NCBI GenBank assembly: GCA_034433515.1
Contig: DAOUAL010000042.1
Span: 1-17,528, forward strand
Direction of reading: 5' to 3'
Source of the DNA: DAOTXS01 sp034433515
GTDB lineage: Bacteria; Chloroflexota; Anaerolineae; UBA4142
Length of the DNA stretch: 17,528 nucleotides
A program made the position numbers and the translations under genes. Below are positions 1 to 7,954 of the stretch, piece by piece. Under the pieces are notes generated by a model, which worked only from the letters and a program-made list of their open reading frames with translations, did no database searches and was not told the DNA's origin. Within the stretch, counting starts at the first letter, position 1. Each line of letters starts with the position of its first letter.

Positions 1-1529
1 CGCCCGGTTTCGAGCGCGATCATTGAATTGATGACCGGTAATTCGAGATAGTACTGAAACTTGAACGCCGGATGCCGCGACACGAGTCCGCCGATGAGTC
101 GCTTTTGATGAATCGTCTGAAAAAATTGTGCGGTGTAATCCATCGAACCTAGAATGGCTACACTGTCGCGCCAACCGAGTGGTACGTCCATCACGGTGAA
201 ATCGCCGGGTTCACGGGCGATGTCGCGCAAAATTGCCGGCGCACGCAAATCGGCAAGCACAATTGGAAAGACAAGTTGTTCAAAGAGAAGCAGGGCGGTC
301 GTTGCACGAATGATTATTTTGCCGCGTTGCATTCGCAAGAATCGTGTCACACCGAGCGCGATCAACGGCACGAGCGCGAGCATCAGCATCGTGTTGTATC
401 GCACCGGGTAACGATTGGCGTTGACAAAAGGTAATGTGCGCAAAAGTGCGAATGGCATCGGAAGGTAGGTGTCCGTCTCGTTGATGGTCAAGGTGGGACC
501 CAACAAAACGAGTGCAAAGAAAAGCGCGGTGAGTAACCAGAACCAGCCAACGTGATGTTGGCGCGCCGTGATAAAGCCGGCAATCGCCAAGATCAGCGCG
601 GCGTAACCGATAAAGGCATAACTGGTGTTGGCATTGGTGATCGAGTTTGCCCACCTGCCTAAAATGGGGTGTGCGGCGGAGGGAACGAAAAATGAAATTG
701 GCTCGGCGGAGAAAACTTGGGCGCGTCCCAATCCCGGTGCAATGTAATAACCATAGCGTAAACTATCGGTCAAGAGACTCCACACCAAGGGACTCGTGCC
801 GATGAATGTGATGATACCGAACGCGATGAAATTTAGAATCACCTGTCGCGCATGCACCGCGCGTCGGACGATCAAGAAGGTTTGGTAGATGGCATATGCT
901 AAAGAGAAGGTCGCCAGAAAGGGAATGAAGGTGAGTTCGGTCCACGCGGTCAGCACAAAAAACAAACCGGCGCGCATGCCATTCTTGACGGCGGAGCGAT
1001 CCGCGCGAATGAGATAGAGCGCAAAGAATGGAATCCACTCACTGCTAAGGAGCATGGGATGCCCGGCGTTCACATAGTTGATGTGCCACGCCCCGAATCC
1101 AAAGAACGCGCCGGCAATCACCGCAGCGATGTTTGAATAAAGGTTGACACGCTCCATGACCTCGCGCGCGAGCAAGAACGCGCCATACGCACTCATCACG
1201 AGCGCAAAATAGATGATGAGATTGTTTGCAACAATCGTGCTGCAGAGCATTTGAAGAGGCAGAGCAAGAACGCCATTAAGAAACGTCGAGGTGTTTGCCA
1301 CCAGATTCACACCAAGCGGATAGTACAGGTAATCGGTGGAGAGTGGCGAGGTACCGAGATTGAAAATCGAAAACTTGAGCCACCACAAATTCCACGCGAG
1401 TGCGGGTGCATCAATCGGTTGACCCGGGACATGCGAATCGAGATGGGCGATGAGTGGATAGGTGAGAAGGATGGCGAGCGCAAGATAAACGATCAACACA
1501 ATGCCATCGCGACGCCCAAACGATTTCAC
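1..1529 (-). CDS. Large polytopic membrane protein, GT-C-like (partial, C-terminus beyond left edge)
   Basis: An open minus-strand frame runs unbroken from a GTG at 1529 to the window edge, giving about 509 residues with no stop. The GTG overlaps the stop of the upstream gene as GTGA, so translation is probably coupled. The protein starts with a hydrophobic helix (about residues 9-30), followed by an Asp- and Trp-rich extracytoplasmic stretch, then repeated hydrophobic segments broken by short loops. Motifs seen include YYPLGVNL (about 70), a HINYVNAGHP loop (about 150) and NANRYPVRYN (about 380). This layout is common in Chloroflexota proteins loosely related to GT-C glycosyltransferases and PTPS-related or YfhO-like membrane proteins. 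The exact family and substrate cannot be assigned. Its place as the last visible gene of a glycan operon supports a role in sugar transfer or lipid-linked glycan processing. Confidence 0.8.
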   Translation of the reverse strand, partial: MKSFGRRDGIVLIVYLALAILLTYPLIAHLDSHVPGQPIDAPALAWNLWWLKFSIFNLGTSPLSTDYLYYPLGVNLVANTSTFLNGVLALPLQMLCSTIVANNLIIYFALVMSAYGAFLLAREVMERVNLYSNIAAVIAGAFFGFGAWHINYVNAGHPMLLSSEWIPFFALYLIRADRSAVKNGMRAGLFFVLTAWTELTFIPFLATFSLAYAIYQTFLIVRRAVHARQVILNFIAFGIITFIGTSPLVWSLLTDSLRYGYYIAPGLGRAQVFSAEPISFFVPSAAHPILGRWANSITNANTSYAFIGYAALILAIAGFITARQHHVGWFWLLTALFFALVLLGPTLTINETDTYLPMPFALLRTLPFVNANRYPVRYNTMLMLALVPLIALGVTRFLRMQRGKIIIRATTALLLFEQLVFPIVLADLRAPAILRDIAREPGDFTVMDVPLGWRDSVAILGSMDYTAQFFQTIHQKRLIGGLVSRHPAFKFQYYLELPVINSMIALETG

Positions 1530-3361
1530 GGTTGCGCCCCTGTGCCGTACAAAATGAGATGCACGCCATCCTCGAAATCGCGTTCGTCCAAGCGTTGCAA
1601 TGATTCGTCGAGCCACGCGCGCGTTGGGTCGGGTAAGTCAGGCGCGGCATCATCATAGACAAACCACACGCGCGCGTACTGTTGCGCTAATCGGGTGAGC
1701 AAGGCGATGGTCACCTCATCGAATTGTTTAGGGTCGCGGCTTAGACCATACCAACGCAAGCGCGCACGATTTTCGTTGAGAAAGAATGGTGCGCGGGTGT
1801 CATCGTTGAGAATCATTACGTCGTGTGGTTGCTCTTCGCGTGCGATGGTTTGTAACAAGGTGCGGTATCCATCACTTTCCCCGAAACGTACATCGTTGCG
1901 ATAACGAGACAGCGAAAAGAATGATAAAGCAATGACCAGCACGAGAGCCAGCAGAATCGCGAAGGGCGAAGGGTGAGATGCGAATTGCGACCGATACAGC
2001 ATAACGATACAAAAAACAATGAACGTAACAGTCAGCCCAATGACAAGCCAATCAACTTGCCCATTGCTATCACTCGTACGTAACCACGCAAAATCAAGCA
2101 CGCTCCGTTTGAGCAAATTGAGCGAACCGATGATTGGCGAAAGTGATGGCACGAAAATCGCGTCCATATCCGGCGTGGCAGAGAGGCGCACCATTCGGGC
2201 ACGATAGGCGAGGGCGGGAATTGCTACACCGATGAGTTGAATCAAAATACTCGCGACGCTCAACCCGGCAAAGAGGATCGTAAATCCTTTGTGTGCTCGT
2301 GCCAAGGCGAGTTTGATGGCCGGCGCAATCATCAGAACGAGGAAGGAGAGCGTTGGCACAAGAAAGCGCGGTCCCCAGTTGGTGCCGCCCCACCAGTAAT
2401 ACCACGTGGAAAAAGTAAGAAGGTAAAAGGCAAACGTCAAAAGGATGAGCATTGTCTCACGCTGAGCGCGCTTGAAGAAAAGAGGCAAGGATAATCCCAG
2501 TGCGGCGAGAAATGGAATATAGATGAACAACCCTTTGCCCGAGCTAAAGAGCAAACCGTACGCGCCAAGTAGCAAGGGTGTGTTGAAGGTTTCGTCGGCG
2601 CGATAGCCGGTGGCAAATGGATTGCCATAGCGTACCGCATCGTACCACGCAATCGAAAGGGCGATCAAGGTGAGTGTTGCGATAAATCCGATCAAGCCGC
2701 GGCGCACCCGCGCATCGTGCATCGCCTCTCTAAAACCGTACCACGCAAAAACCGGAATCAATGCCGCGTTCGTTACACGTGTTGCTACTGCCAATCCCAG
2801 TGCACACCCGGCAATGATGGCATCGCGCGTACTCGATTCGGCGCGAAAACGTTGCAGAAAATAAAAAGCAGCAAAGAGCGTGAACAAGGCGTAGGGTTCG
2901 CTCCAAAATTGTTTGGCATACACCCACGCCGGCGTCGCCAGTCCAAACAACAATGCCGCAACGATGCTCACATCACGCGAAAACTTCAATCGCCGTGCCG
3001 ATAAAAAGACGAGCGCGCCGGCAAGCGCAATCACAATCGAACTGGTGAGCAAGGTCGTTTGGATCAGACCCAGATCTAGGGGCAAGTGCAAAGCGAGCGC
3101 ATAGAGCGGCACGGCAAAGAGCGATGCGCCGTAACCGTACTTGGCGTACGATTCCCCATCGAACGCCAACTCGTTCCGCGCTTTGAAGAGCGTCCATAGT
3201 TGATCGGTGTTGAACTCGCCGCGTTTCACAAAACTTTCGGTGACGGCAAACATGGACATACTGTCTTGCGAATACAGCACGCCGCTGAACGACAGCAAAT
3301 AAATGCCGAACAACAACGACGCCAGCCACATTGCCATCAACGTATCGGTGCGATCGTTCAT
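1526..3361 (-). CDS. GT39/ArnT-like polytopic glycosyltransferase-family protein
   Basis: This 611-residue protein has about a dozen hydrophobic segments and a soluble C-terminal domain of roughly 120 residues after residue 490. The first extracytoplasmic loop holds YSQDSMSMF (30-38), with an Asp at 33 just after the first membrane helix. GT-C enzymes that use polyprenyl-phosphate sugars place a catalytic Asp there. A KYGYGASLFAVPLYA segment follows near residue 74. The family fit is a GT39-like lipid-carrier-dependent glycosyltransferase, inferred from topology and this loop. Start: the ATG overlaps the stop of the LPG_synthase_TM gene as ATGA. The stop likewise overlaps the next gene. The natural donor would be the polyprenyl-phosphate sugar made by the GT2 enzyme at the operon head, which is inference. 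Confidence 0.82.
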   Translation of the reverse strand: MNDRTDTLMAMWLASLLFGIYLLSFSGVLYSQDSMSMFAVTESFVKRGEFNTDQLWTLFKARNELAFDGESYAKYGYGASLFAVPLYALALHLPLDLGLIQTTLLTSSIVIALAGALVFLSARRLKFSRDVSIVAALLFGLATPAWVYAKQFWSEPYALFTLFAAFYFLQRFRAESSTRDAIIAGCALGLAVATRVTNAALIPVFAWYGFREAMHDARVRRGLIGFIATLTLIALSIAWYDAVRYGNPFATGYRADETFNTPLLLGAYGLLFSSGKGLFIYIPFLAALGLSLPLFFKRAQRETMLILLTFAFYLLTFSTWYYWWGGTNWGPRFLVPTLSFLVLMIAPAIKLALARAHKGFTILFAGLSVASILIQLIGVAIPALAYRARMVRLSATPDMDAIFVPSLSPIIGSLNLLKRSVLDFAWLRTSDSNGQVDWLVIGLTVTFIVFCIVMLYRSQFASHPSPFAILLALVLVIALSFFSLSRYRNDVRFGESDGYRTLLQTIAREEQPHDVMILNDDTRAPFFLNENRARLRWYGLSRDPKQFDEVTIALLTRLAQQYARVWFVYDDAAPDLPDPTRAWLDESLQRLDERDFEDGVHLILYGTGAQP

Positions 3362-4326
3362 TGTGCGCGCTCACGATGCGAAACAAGAATTAGACTCGCG
3401 CCCAGCAACTCGCCGGCGGTTGACCACAAGCGCGTAACCAGCGAGAGCATGACGGCGACAGGTGTGGGAAAAAATGTTGAGAGCATCAACGCGAGCGCGC
3501 CTTCGCGCACGCCCAAGCCGCTGGGGGTGAGAAACGACACGTAACCGATCCAGTACGCGCCGGCGTTCATCGCAATGAATGCCGGCAATTGATCGAATGA
3601 GAGCGGCGCGATGGAATGGGTAAAGAGAAAAAAAGCGATGCCGTTCGTCAACCACATCGCCAACGAAAAGAGCGGCGGCACAAGTCCACGCCTAAACGTT
3701 GGACTGGGCGCGACGAGGTTGCGGCGCATAATACGCGCCGTTGTGGCGACAATAAAATTTTGCGTGATGGGCAAAGCAAAGAGAATGATCAACGCGGTGA
3801 AGGCAATGCCGATGATGAACGGGGCATACATTGCGATTGAAGCAGGCAAGACCGTGCTGAACACATCGGGGCGCACGAGAATGAAGGTCAAACCCAACAA
3901 GCCGGCAACCGCGAGTGCAAGCGCGGTATAGATCACTTGGCTCAAGAGCGCGTTCGTTTTGCTCACACCGCGCTCTTCGACCATCGCCATCATCGTTGCC
4001 ACTTGCCAGATGTTGCCGGGGATATACCGGGTGAGATTAGAGAGAAACCACACGCGTGCCCCAAAACCAAAACTGAAATATTCGCCCAACGAAATCAGAA
4101 TGCGCCGCCACGCTTCCACCGCAAAGCCGCGCGCAACCACCAGGAGAAGGAGCGAGACCACGAGTGGCAGCAAATCAAATTCAAATTTGAAACCGGCGGC
4201 AAGTGCCTCATCCCACGTTTGGAAGACTAGGCGCGCCAAGAAAAATAGCACCACGCACGCGAGAACGTACCCCACCCGTTGTTTGATTTTTGATTTTCGA
4301 TTTTCGCTTGATGATTGAGTGGTCAT
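3358..4326 (-). CDS. LPG_synthase_TM (UPF0104) family membrane protein
   Basis: This 322-residue integral membrane protein shows the two family signatures: NLTRYIPGNIW (about 97-107) and TPSGLGVREG (267-276). About eight membrane helices are visible. The family covers the membrane half of lysylphosphatidylglycerol synthase and many stand-alone proteins next to glycosyltransferases, where a lipid or glycolipid translocation role is often proposed. No soluble aminoacyl-transfer domain is present, so it is not a full MprF. I chose the ATG at 4326 because it overlaps the GT4 stop as ATGA. An open extension of 82 residues further upstream is Arg-rich, lies inside the GT4 gene in another frame and looks spurious. 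The hydrophilic N-terminus (residues 1-17) is largely encoded by a seven-base tandem repeat. Confidence 0.88.
   Translation of the reverse strand: MTTQSSSENRKSKIKQRVGYVLACVVLFFLARLVFQTWDEALAAGFKFEFDLLPLVVSLLLLVVARGFAVEAWRRILISLGEYFSFGFGARVWFLSNLTRYIPGNIWQVATMMAMVEERGVSKTNALLSQVIYTALALAVAGLLGLTFILVRPDVFSTVLPASIAMYAPFIIGIAFTALIILFALPITQNFIVATTARIMRRNLVAPSPTFRRGLVPPLFSLAMWLTNGIAFFLFTHSIAPLSFDQLPAFIAMNAGAYWIGYVSFLTPSGLGVREGALALMLSTFFPTPVAVMLSLVTRLWSTAGELLGASLILVSHRERAQ
4282..4309. repeat. Seven-base tandem repeat inside the LPG_synthase_TM gene
   Basis: On the plus strand four 7-mers follow without gaps: TTTGATT twice, then TTCGATT and TTCGCTT. On the minus strand they encode the Asn-, Lys- and Ser-rich tail at residues 7-15 or so, before the first membrane helix. 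Because seven is not a multiple of three, gain or loss of one unit would shift the frame. Confidence 0.8.
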
Positions 4327-5504
4327 GGGTTTGAGGATTGCGAATAAATCTCGGCAAACTGCGCCGCGACGCGCTCGGCGGTGTAATGTGCACGCACGAA
4401 TTTCGCGCCGGCTTGCGCCAGCCGTTGCGCGAGCGCGCGATCGTTCAAAATTTTTTCGATGGCATTGGCAAGCGCGCGCGCATCGCGTTCTGGGACGAGC
4501 AAGCCGGTTTCGCCATCGCGCACCATGTCCGTTACGCCACCAGAATTGGTGGCGATCACCGGCGCACCGCACAACAAAGCTTCTGCCAGCACCAAGCCCA
4601 TCCCTTCACGAATCGAAGGAAGGACAAACGCGGCACACGCGGCATAATGTTTGGGCAACTCGGTTTGCGGTAACGCGCCAAGAAATTCCACGCGATCTTG
4701 CAGATTCAAAGCGCGCGTGTGCTGTTCAAGACTTGGGCGCGCAGGTCCCTCGCCGATAATTTTCAAACGTGCAGTCGGCACAAGCGCAATTGCCTCAATC
4801 AAGGTGTCAATGGATTTCTGCGTGGTGAGGCGAGCAACCGTGAGAATCGTTCGGTCTAAAGTCTGAAATCTGAATGCCGCAATCTCAAATAAAGGATTGA
4901 CCGGCATCGGCACAACACGCACACGCGACGCGTCTACCACACCCAGCGATAACAATTGCTCGCGCAAATAATTCGACCCGCAAGTAATCGCGTGCGCACG
5001 CGCAAACACAAATCGCGCCAGCGGGCTTGCCCAACGATTCTGACGCAACATCTCGACATCAGTGCCGTGGGTGGTGAGTACCAGCGGCACGCGCGTGATC
5101 CGCGAAGCCAGCGCGCCAATCAATCCGCCCGGTAGCCACCAGTGCGCGTGAAGAACGTGTGGACGTGTAGAGACGCTCTGCCGGAACGTCTCGAGAAAAA
5201 ACGCGCCATTGAAAAACGCAAACAGAATTTTGTTGACGATACCGCGCGCCACCAATTCGTGCATCGTGCCGCGATACGCTAAACGTTCCCAGCTTGCCGG
5301 CGCGTAGTGAAACCGATGCACATGCGCCGCGCCAAGCGTTTCTGCGTCCGCGAGATGTGGCGCGTGGGGGGCAATCACCTCTATTTGTACACCGTGGCTT
5401 GTCAACGCATTGGCGAGATGTAAAAGAAACGCGCCCATCGAATCATCGAGGGTGCGCGGGAAAACGTGAGTGAGGACAAGAACGCGCCAATTATTTTTGA
5501 TCAT
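4323..5504 (-). CDS. GT4-family glycosyltransferase (GT-B fold)
   Basis: The 393-residue protein has the two-domain GT-B layout. The N-terminal acceptor domain holds a GAFLLHLANAL helix (24-34) and a HAHWWLPGG region (119-127). The C-terminal nucleotide-sugar domain begins near ILTVARLTTQKSIDTLIEA (220-238), continues through IIGEGP, and carries the E-x7-E motif as E300 and E308 in REGMGLVLAEAL. This is a retaining glycosyltransferase, likely cytoplasmic and membrane-associated; donor and acceptor are unknown. Its start overlaps the GT2 gene by 14 bases and its end overlaps the next gene by 4. One oddity is that the linker before the donor domain (about residues 208-217, FRFQTLD) is encoded by a seven-base tandem repeat, which looks like an insertion compared with typical GT4 linkers. 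Confidence 0.92.
   Translation of the reverse strand: MIKNNWRVLVLTHVFPRTLDDSMGAFLLHLANALTSHGVQIEVIAPHAPHLADAETLGAAHVHRFHYAPASWERLAYRGTMHELVARGIVNKILFAFFNGAFFLETFRQSVSTRPHVLHAHWWLPGGLIGALASRITRVPLVLTTHGTDVEMLRQNRWASPLARFVFARAHAITCGSNYLREQLLSLGVVDASRVRVVPMPVNPLFEIAAFRFQTLDRTILTVARLTTQKSIDTLIEAIALVPTARLKIIGEGPARPSLEQHTRALNLQDRVEFLGALPQTELPKHYAACAAFVLPSIREGMGLVLAEALLCGAPVIATNSGGVTDMVRDGETGLLVPERDARALANAIEKILNDRALAQRLAQAGAKFVRAHYTAERVAAQFAEIYSQSSNP
4854..4874. repeat. Seven-base tandem repeat inside the GT4 gene
   Basis: Three 7-mers, GTCTAAA, GTCTGAA and ATCTGAA on the plus strand, lie in the linker between the two GT-B domains and encode part of FRFQTLD. Three units make 21 bases, so the reading frame is kept; one unit more or less would break the gene. 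Confidence 0.72.
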
Positions 5505-6435
5505 CCGAGTGTATATCGCGCAAACGCGCTTCGAGTTCTTCGACGCGCTCGTTCTGGCTCACGATCAATTCGGCGAGAAAGCCGACGACAAAGAACAGGA
5601 CGCCGACGAGGAGCAGGACACCGGCAAAATCAAAAATCGGACGACGCTGCCCTAGGTTCAAAAGATACATCACGGCAAGGACAGCAAAAGTGGTCAAGGA
5701 CGTCAACACGATTCCCAGTCCAATGCCGCCAAAGAACAACATTGGCTTGCGCGAAAAAGTGAGCAAGAACCACACGACCAGCACATCGAGAAAGGAAACC
5801 GGGAGCCGGCCAATGCCATAATGCGATTTGCCTTTGGTGCGCGGATAATAGTTGACTTGGACTTCGCCAATCGAAAAACCTTGCGCGGCGGCAAGAATCA
5901 AAATGTAACGATGCCAATCGGAACGCAGGTGCAAGTTTTCCACGACCTCGCGCCGAAATGCCTTGATCCAGTTCATATCGTGGACTTGGAGACCAAACAA
6001 TCGCCGCGAGACCACGTTGGCGATGGTGGAGGCAAACACTTTGCCATCACGTCGGCCTTGCCGCCAGCCGGCGACGACATCGAATCCTTCGTTGATTTTG
6101 GCGACGAGTTTGGGAATGTCTTCTTCCGGGTCGGATTCGAGATCGGCGGGGAGAAAGACGATGATCTCACCGCGACAACGCGGAAAGCCGGTGCGCATGG
6201 CTTCGGTCAAACCCAGCGATTTGCGATGACGAAACAAACGCGCAAAGGGATAATGCGCCGCCATGGCGGTGGCTTCCGCCCACGTCGCATCGGTCGAGCC
6301 ATCGTCCACAAAAACAATTTCGCCGAGCACGCGCATCGTTGCAAAGGCACGTGCGATTTTTTCAAAGAGCGGCGGAATGTTGCCGGCTTCGTTGCGTGCC
6401 GGAATGAAAACGGAAATGAGGGGTTGTTCAGACAT
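5491..6435 (-). CDS. DPM1-type GT2 glycosyltransferase with C-terminal membrane helices
   Basis: This 314-residue protein has a GT-A GT2 domain followed by membrane anchors. The N-terminal strand ISVFIPARNEAGNIPPL is typical, DDGSTD is at 44-49, and the metal-binding segment reads PADLESDPEED (96-106), a variant of the usual DADLQ. A KGKSHYG motif at 201-207 matches polyprenyl-phosphate-sugar synthases. Two or three hydrophobic helices (about 215-293) follow, then a short charged coiled-coil tail. The likely reaction is transfer of a sugar from a nucleotide donor to polyprenyl phosphate, supplying later GT-C enzymes. It is the first gene of the leftward operon. TATAAT lies 8 bases before the ATG and no Shine-Dalgarno is visible, so the mRNA is probably leaderless. 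Confidence 0.93.
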   Translation of the reverse strand: MSEQPLISVFIPARNEAGNIPPLFEKIARAFATMRVLGEIVFVDDGSTDATWAEATAMAAHYPFARLFRHRKSLGLTEAMRTGFPRCRGEIIVFLPADLESDPEEDIPKLVAKINEGFDVVAGWRQGRRDGKVFASTIANVVSRRLFGLQVHDMNWIKAFRREVVENLHLRSDWHRYILILAAAQGFSIGEVQVNYYPRTKGKSHYGIGRLPVSFLDVLVVWFLLTFSRKPMLFFGGIGLGIVLTSLTTFAVLAVMYLLNLGQRRPIFDFAGVLLLVGVLFFVVGFLAELIVSQNERVEELEARLRDIHSDDQK

Positions 6436-6443
6436 CGTGAGCG

Positions 6444-6472
6444 ATTATAACACCAAGCCGAGATTTGAACAA
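6444..6472 (-). promoter_or_regulatory. Sigma70-type promoter of the glycan operon
   Basis: On the minus strand, TTGTTC (6472-6467) and a perfect TATAAT (6449-6444) are separated by 17 bases. Only 8 bases lie between TATAAT and the GT2 ATG at 6435, which places the expected transcription start at or next to the start codon. No Shine-Dalgarno is present. Confidence 0.72.
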
Positions 6473-6480
6473 AAAGACGT

Positions 6481-6509
6481 TTGACGCGCGCGTGCAAGAC
6501 GTGTAGAAT
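6481..6509 (+). promoter_or_regulatory. Sigma70-type promoter of the pentapeptide-repeat gene
   Basis: TTGACG (6481-6486) and TAGAAT (6504-6509) are spaced by 17 bases. The predicted leader is about 16 bases and contains GGAGG (6523-6527) just before the ATG at 6532. Its -35 box is separated by 8 bases from the -35 box of the divergent glycan-operon promoter, so the two promoters are back to back. Confidence 0.75.
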
Positions 6510-6531
6510 GGCGCACGCGATTGGAGGACGT

Positions 6532-7014
6532 ATGAACGCTCAAGAATTGTTGAAACGTTATAATGCCGGCGAGCGCGATTTTTCGAATGCGGAATTGGCG
6601 GGCGTGGATTTGCGCGAGGCGATGTTGCGTGGCATTATTTTGCGCGGTGCGAATCTGGAAAAGGCGAATCTGGGCTGGGCAAACTTGGAAGAAGCCGATT
6701 TGTCCGGCGCGCGTCTCGTGGGCGCCAAACTCAACGCGGCACATTTGCGCGCGGCAAACTTGTCCTATGCCGATTGTAGCCAAGCCAATCTGAAGAATGC
6801 CGGCTTGAAAGAGGCGAATCTGGCGGGCGTGAATATGCGCGGTGCGGTGTTGGTGGGCGCAAAATTCTTGAACGCCAATTTGCGCGGTGCGAATCTTTCC
6901 AAAACGCAATTGGATGGATGCGATTTCACCGGCGCAGACACGACCGATATGGATATTGCCAGTGCCGAGATGACGACCGCCAAAGGGTTAGCAATGAAAC
7001 GAACTAAGACGTGA
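6532..7014 (+). CDS. Pentapeptide-repeat protein
   Basis: The 160-residue protein is almost entirely made of A(D/N)LXX-type pentapeptides, such as RGANL, EKANL, EEADL and SGARL. They run from about residue 17 to 150, in register over some 26 units. This predicts a right-handed quadrilateral beta-helix with Leu or Phe at the central position. The only non-repeat parts are a short N-terminal helix (NAQELLKRYNAG) and a basic C-terminal tail. I chose the ATG at 6532 because of its GGAGG and the promoter; an earlier in-frame start at 6481 would fall on the -35 box. Some members of this family (Qnr, MfpA) mimic DNA and protect gyrase, but the function of most is unknown and nothing here identifies a partner. 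No signal peptide is seen, so it is probably cytoplasmic. Confidence 0.93.
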   Translation: MNAQELLKRYNAGERDFSNAELAGVDLREAMLRGIILRGANLEKANLGWANLEEADLSGARLVGAKLNAAHLRAANLSYADCSQANLKNAGLKEANLAGVNMRGAVLVGAKFLNANLRGANLSKTQLDGCDFTGADTTDMDIASAEMTTAKGLAMKRTKT

Positions 7015-7029
7015 AACGCAATTTGTGCT

Positions 7030-7650
7030 TTACTTTGTACTCTTTGCAATTTGTTTGAGAATCTCTTTGGCTTTTTCAGCCGCGCGCGCTCGGTGGCTGA
7101 TTTTGTTTTTCTCCGCCGTACTCAATTCCGCCATTCGCATTCCGCGTTCAGCCACGTGAAAGATTGGATCGTACCCAAAGCCGTTCGTGCCGCGTGAATC
7201 GAATGCGATTGCGCCTTCGCATGTGCCTTCGGTTTCCCACAGGTTGCCCGCCGGCGTCGCAATCGCAATCACACAACGAAAGCGGGCGGTGCGTTGGCCG
7301 GGCGGAACCGCGCGCAGTTTGTCAAGTAGAAAAGCATTGCGTTCCGCATCGGTTTTGTTTGCGCCGGCGTACCGTTTGGAACGCACGCCCGGTTCGCCGC
7401 CGAGCACATCTACTTCAAGTCCCGAATCATCGGCGAGGGTAAGCAAGCCACTTTGCCGGGCGTAGGTCAGCGCCTTGAGCCGTGCATTTTCGGCAAGCGT
7501 GGCGCCAGTTTCTTCCACATCGTTGCGAATGCCCACATCGTCAAGTGTAACAAGTTCAAAGGGCAAATCGCCGAACAGAGCTTGGTATTCGATTAACTTG
7601 CCCCGATTATGGGTGGCGATAAGTAGTTGCAAAGTTTGGTGAAACAACAT
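7030..7650 (-). CDS. rdgB: RdgB/HAM1-type XTP/dITP diphosphatase
   Basis: The 206-residue protein matches the Ham1/RdgB family end to end. It has IATHNRGKLIEY (11-22) for nucleotide binding, ETGATLAENARLKA (about 47-60), LADDSGLEVDVLGGEPGVRSKRYAG (about 72-95), which carries the catalytic Asp residues, and GFGYDPIF (157-164). The enzyme hydrolyses non-canonical purine triphosphates (XTP, ITP, dITP) to monophosphates plus pyrophosphate and keeps them out of nucleic acids. The start at 7650 is supported by GGGAG seven bases upstream. It converges with the pentapeptide gene across a 15-base gap. No strong promoter is evident upstream. Confidence 0.96.
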   Translation of the reverse strand: MLFHQTLQLLIATHNRGKLIEYQALFGDLPFELVTLDDVGIRNDVEETGATLAENARLKALTYARQSGLLTLADDSGLEVDVLGGEPGVRSKRYAGANKTDAERNAFLLDKLRAVPPGQRTARFRCVIAIATPAGNLWETEGTCEGAIAFDSRGTNGFGYDPIFHVAERGMRMAELSTAEKNKISHRARAAEKAKEILKQIAKSTK

Positions 7651-7689
7651 TAGATCTCCCTACACTGCCTCAAGGCGATCTCAATTCGC

Positions 7690-7738
7690 CATTAGTTGCT
7701 AGTGTCTAGCGGCTCGTTGCTAGTGACTAACCGCTGAT
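7690..7738. repeat. Degenerate seven-base tandem repeat (seven units)
   Basis: The tract reads as seven consecutive 7-mers of loose consensus NRCTAGT. The unit TGCTAGT occurs exactly at 7697 and 7718, and the others differ at one to three positions. The same register also gives an imperfect 21-base repeat. It lies upstream of rdgB and has no coding role. Confidence 0.65.
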
Positions 7739-7891
7739 GCGCTTTGACTGGTGGCTTACGGTTTTGGGGATCACGTGGCGGACAGCGGTGGGCGGTTCGA
7801 TGTGCTACGGTTTGACTTGGGGCCAGTGATGTTCCCAGGCATCGGGCAACTCCTAAAGAAGATATACCCGATTCTACGCGGGTTGGGCAAT

Positions 7892-7907
7892 TTCACCAAA
7901 CGGTGAA
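7892..7907. promoter_or_regulatory. Perfect inverted repeat upstream of bfr promoter, possible operator
   Basis: TTCACC and GGTGAA are exact reverse complements separated by AAAC. The site ends 12 bases before the bfr -35 box, a position suited to a regulator. The sequence does not resemble a Fur or PerR box that I can recognise, so the regulator is unknown. Confidence 0.4.
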
Positions 7908-7919
7908 CAGTCACATCTT

Positions 7920-7948
7920 TTGACATTCCTTGCGCAGACCATTATAAT
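7920..7948 (+). promoter_or_regulatory. Consensus sigma70 promoter of bfr-rbr
   Basis: TTGACA (7920-7925) and TATAAT (7943-7948) are both perfect consensus with the optimal 17-base spacer. The predicted start site is near 7955. The palindromic hexamer TGCGCA occurs inside the spacer (7931-7936) and again just after the -10 box (7954-7959), so the -10 box is framed by two identical palindromes. Such a strong core promoter implies high expression or tight repression. Confidence 0.85.
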
Positions 7949-7954
7949 TAAGAT

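Larger units (their letters stand above)
7651..7919. other. Intergenic region between rdgB and the bfr promoter, no gene
   Basis: This stretch holds no credible ORF. It contains a degenerate seven-base tandem tract (7690-7738), a weak 5-base hairpin (ACCCG at 7866, CGGGT at 7879), and a perfect 6-base inverted repeat (7892-7907) just ahead of the bfr promoter. I find no convincing promoter for rdgB on the minus strand. Two loosely similar GC-rich phrases containing TACGGTTT (near 7758 and 7806) are too diverged to call a repeat. Confidence 0.6.

Noticed and set aside
1251..1658. A plus-strand 135-codon frame across the junction of the two polytopic genes.
   Set aside because: The minus-strand frames are continuous membrane proteins with a GTGA junction. 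The plus frame is highly basic and has no ribosome-binding site.
6445..6909. A 154-codon open frame antisense to the pentapeptide gene.
   Set aside because: The 15-base periodicity of pentapeptide coding keeps the opposite strand open. Its translation is a low-complexity echo and it ends inside the divergent promoter region.
7690..7738. CRISPR-like repeats upstream of rdgB.
   Set aside because: The units are 7 bases, contiguous and degenerate, with no spacers and no cas genes in the window.
7943..7952. Possible PerR or Fur half-site TTATAATTAA at the bfr promoter.
   Set aside because: The match is explained by the -10 box itself, and no second half-site or full palindrome is present.
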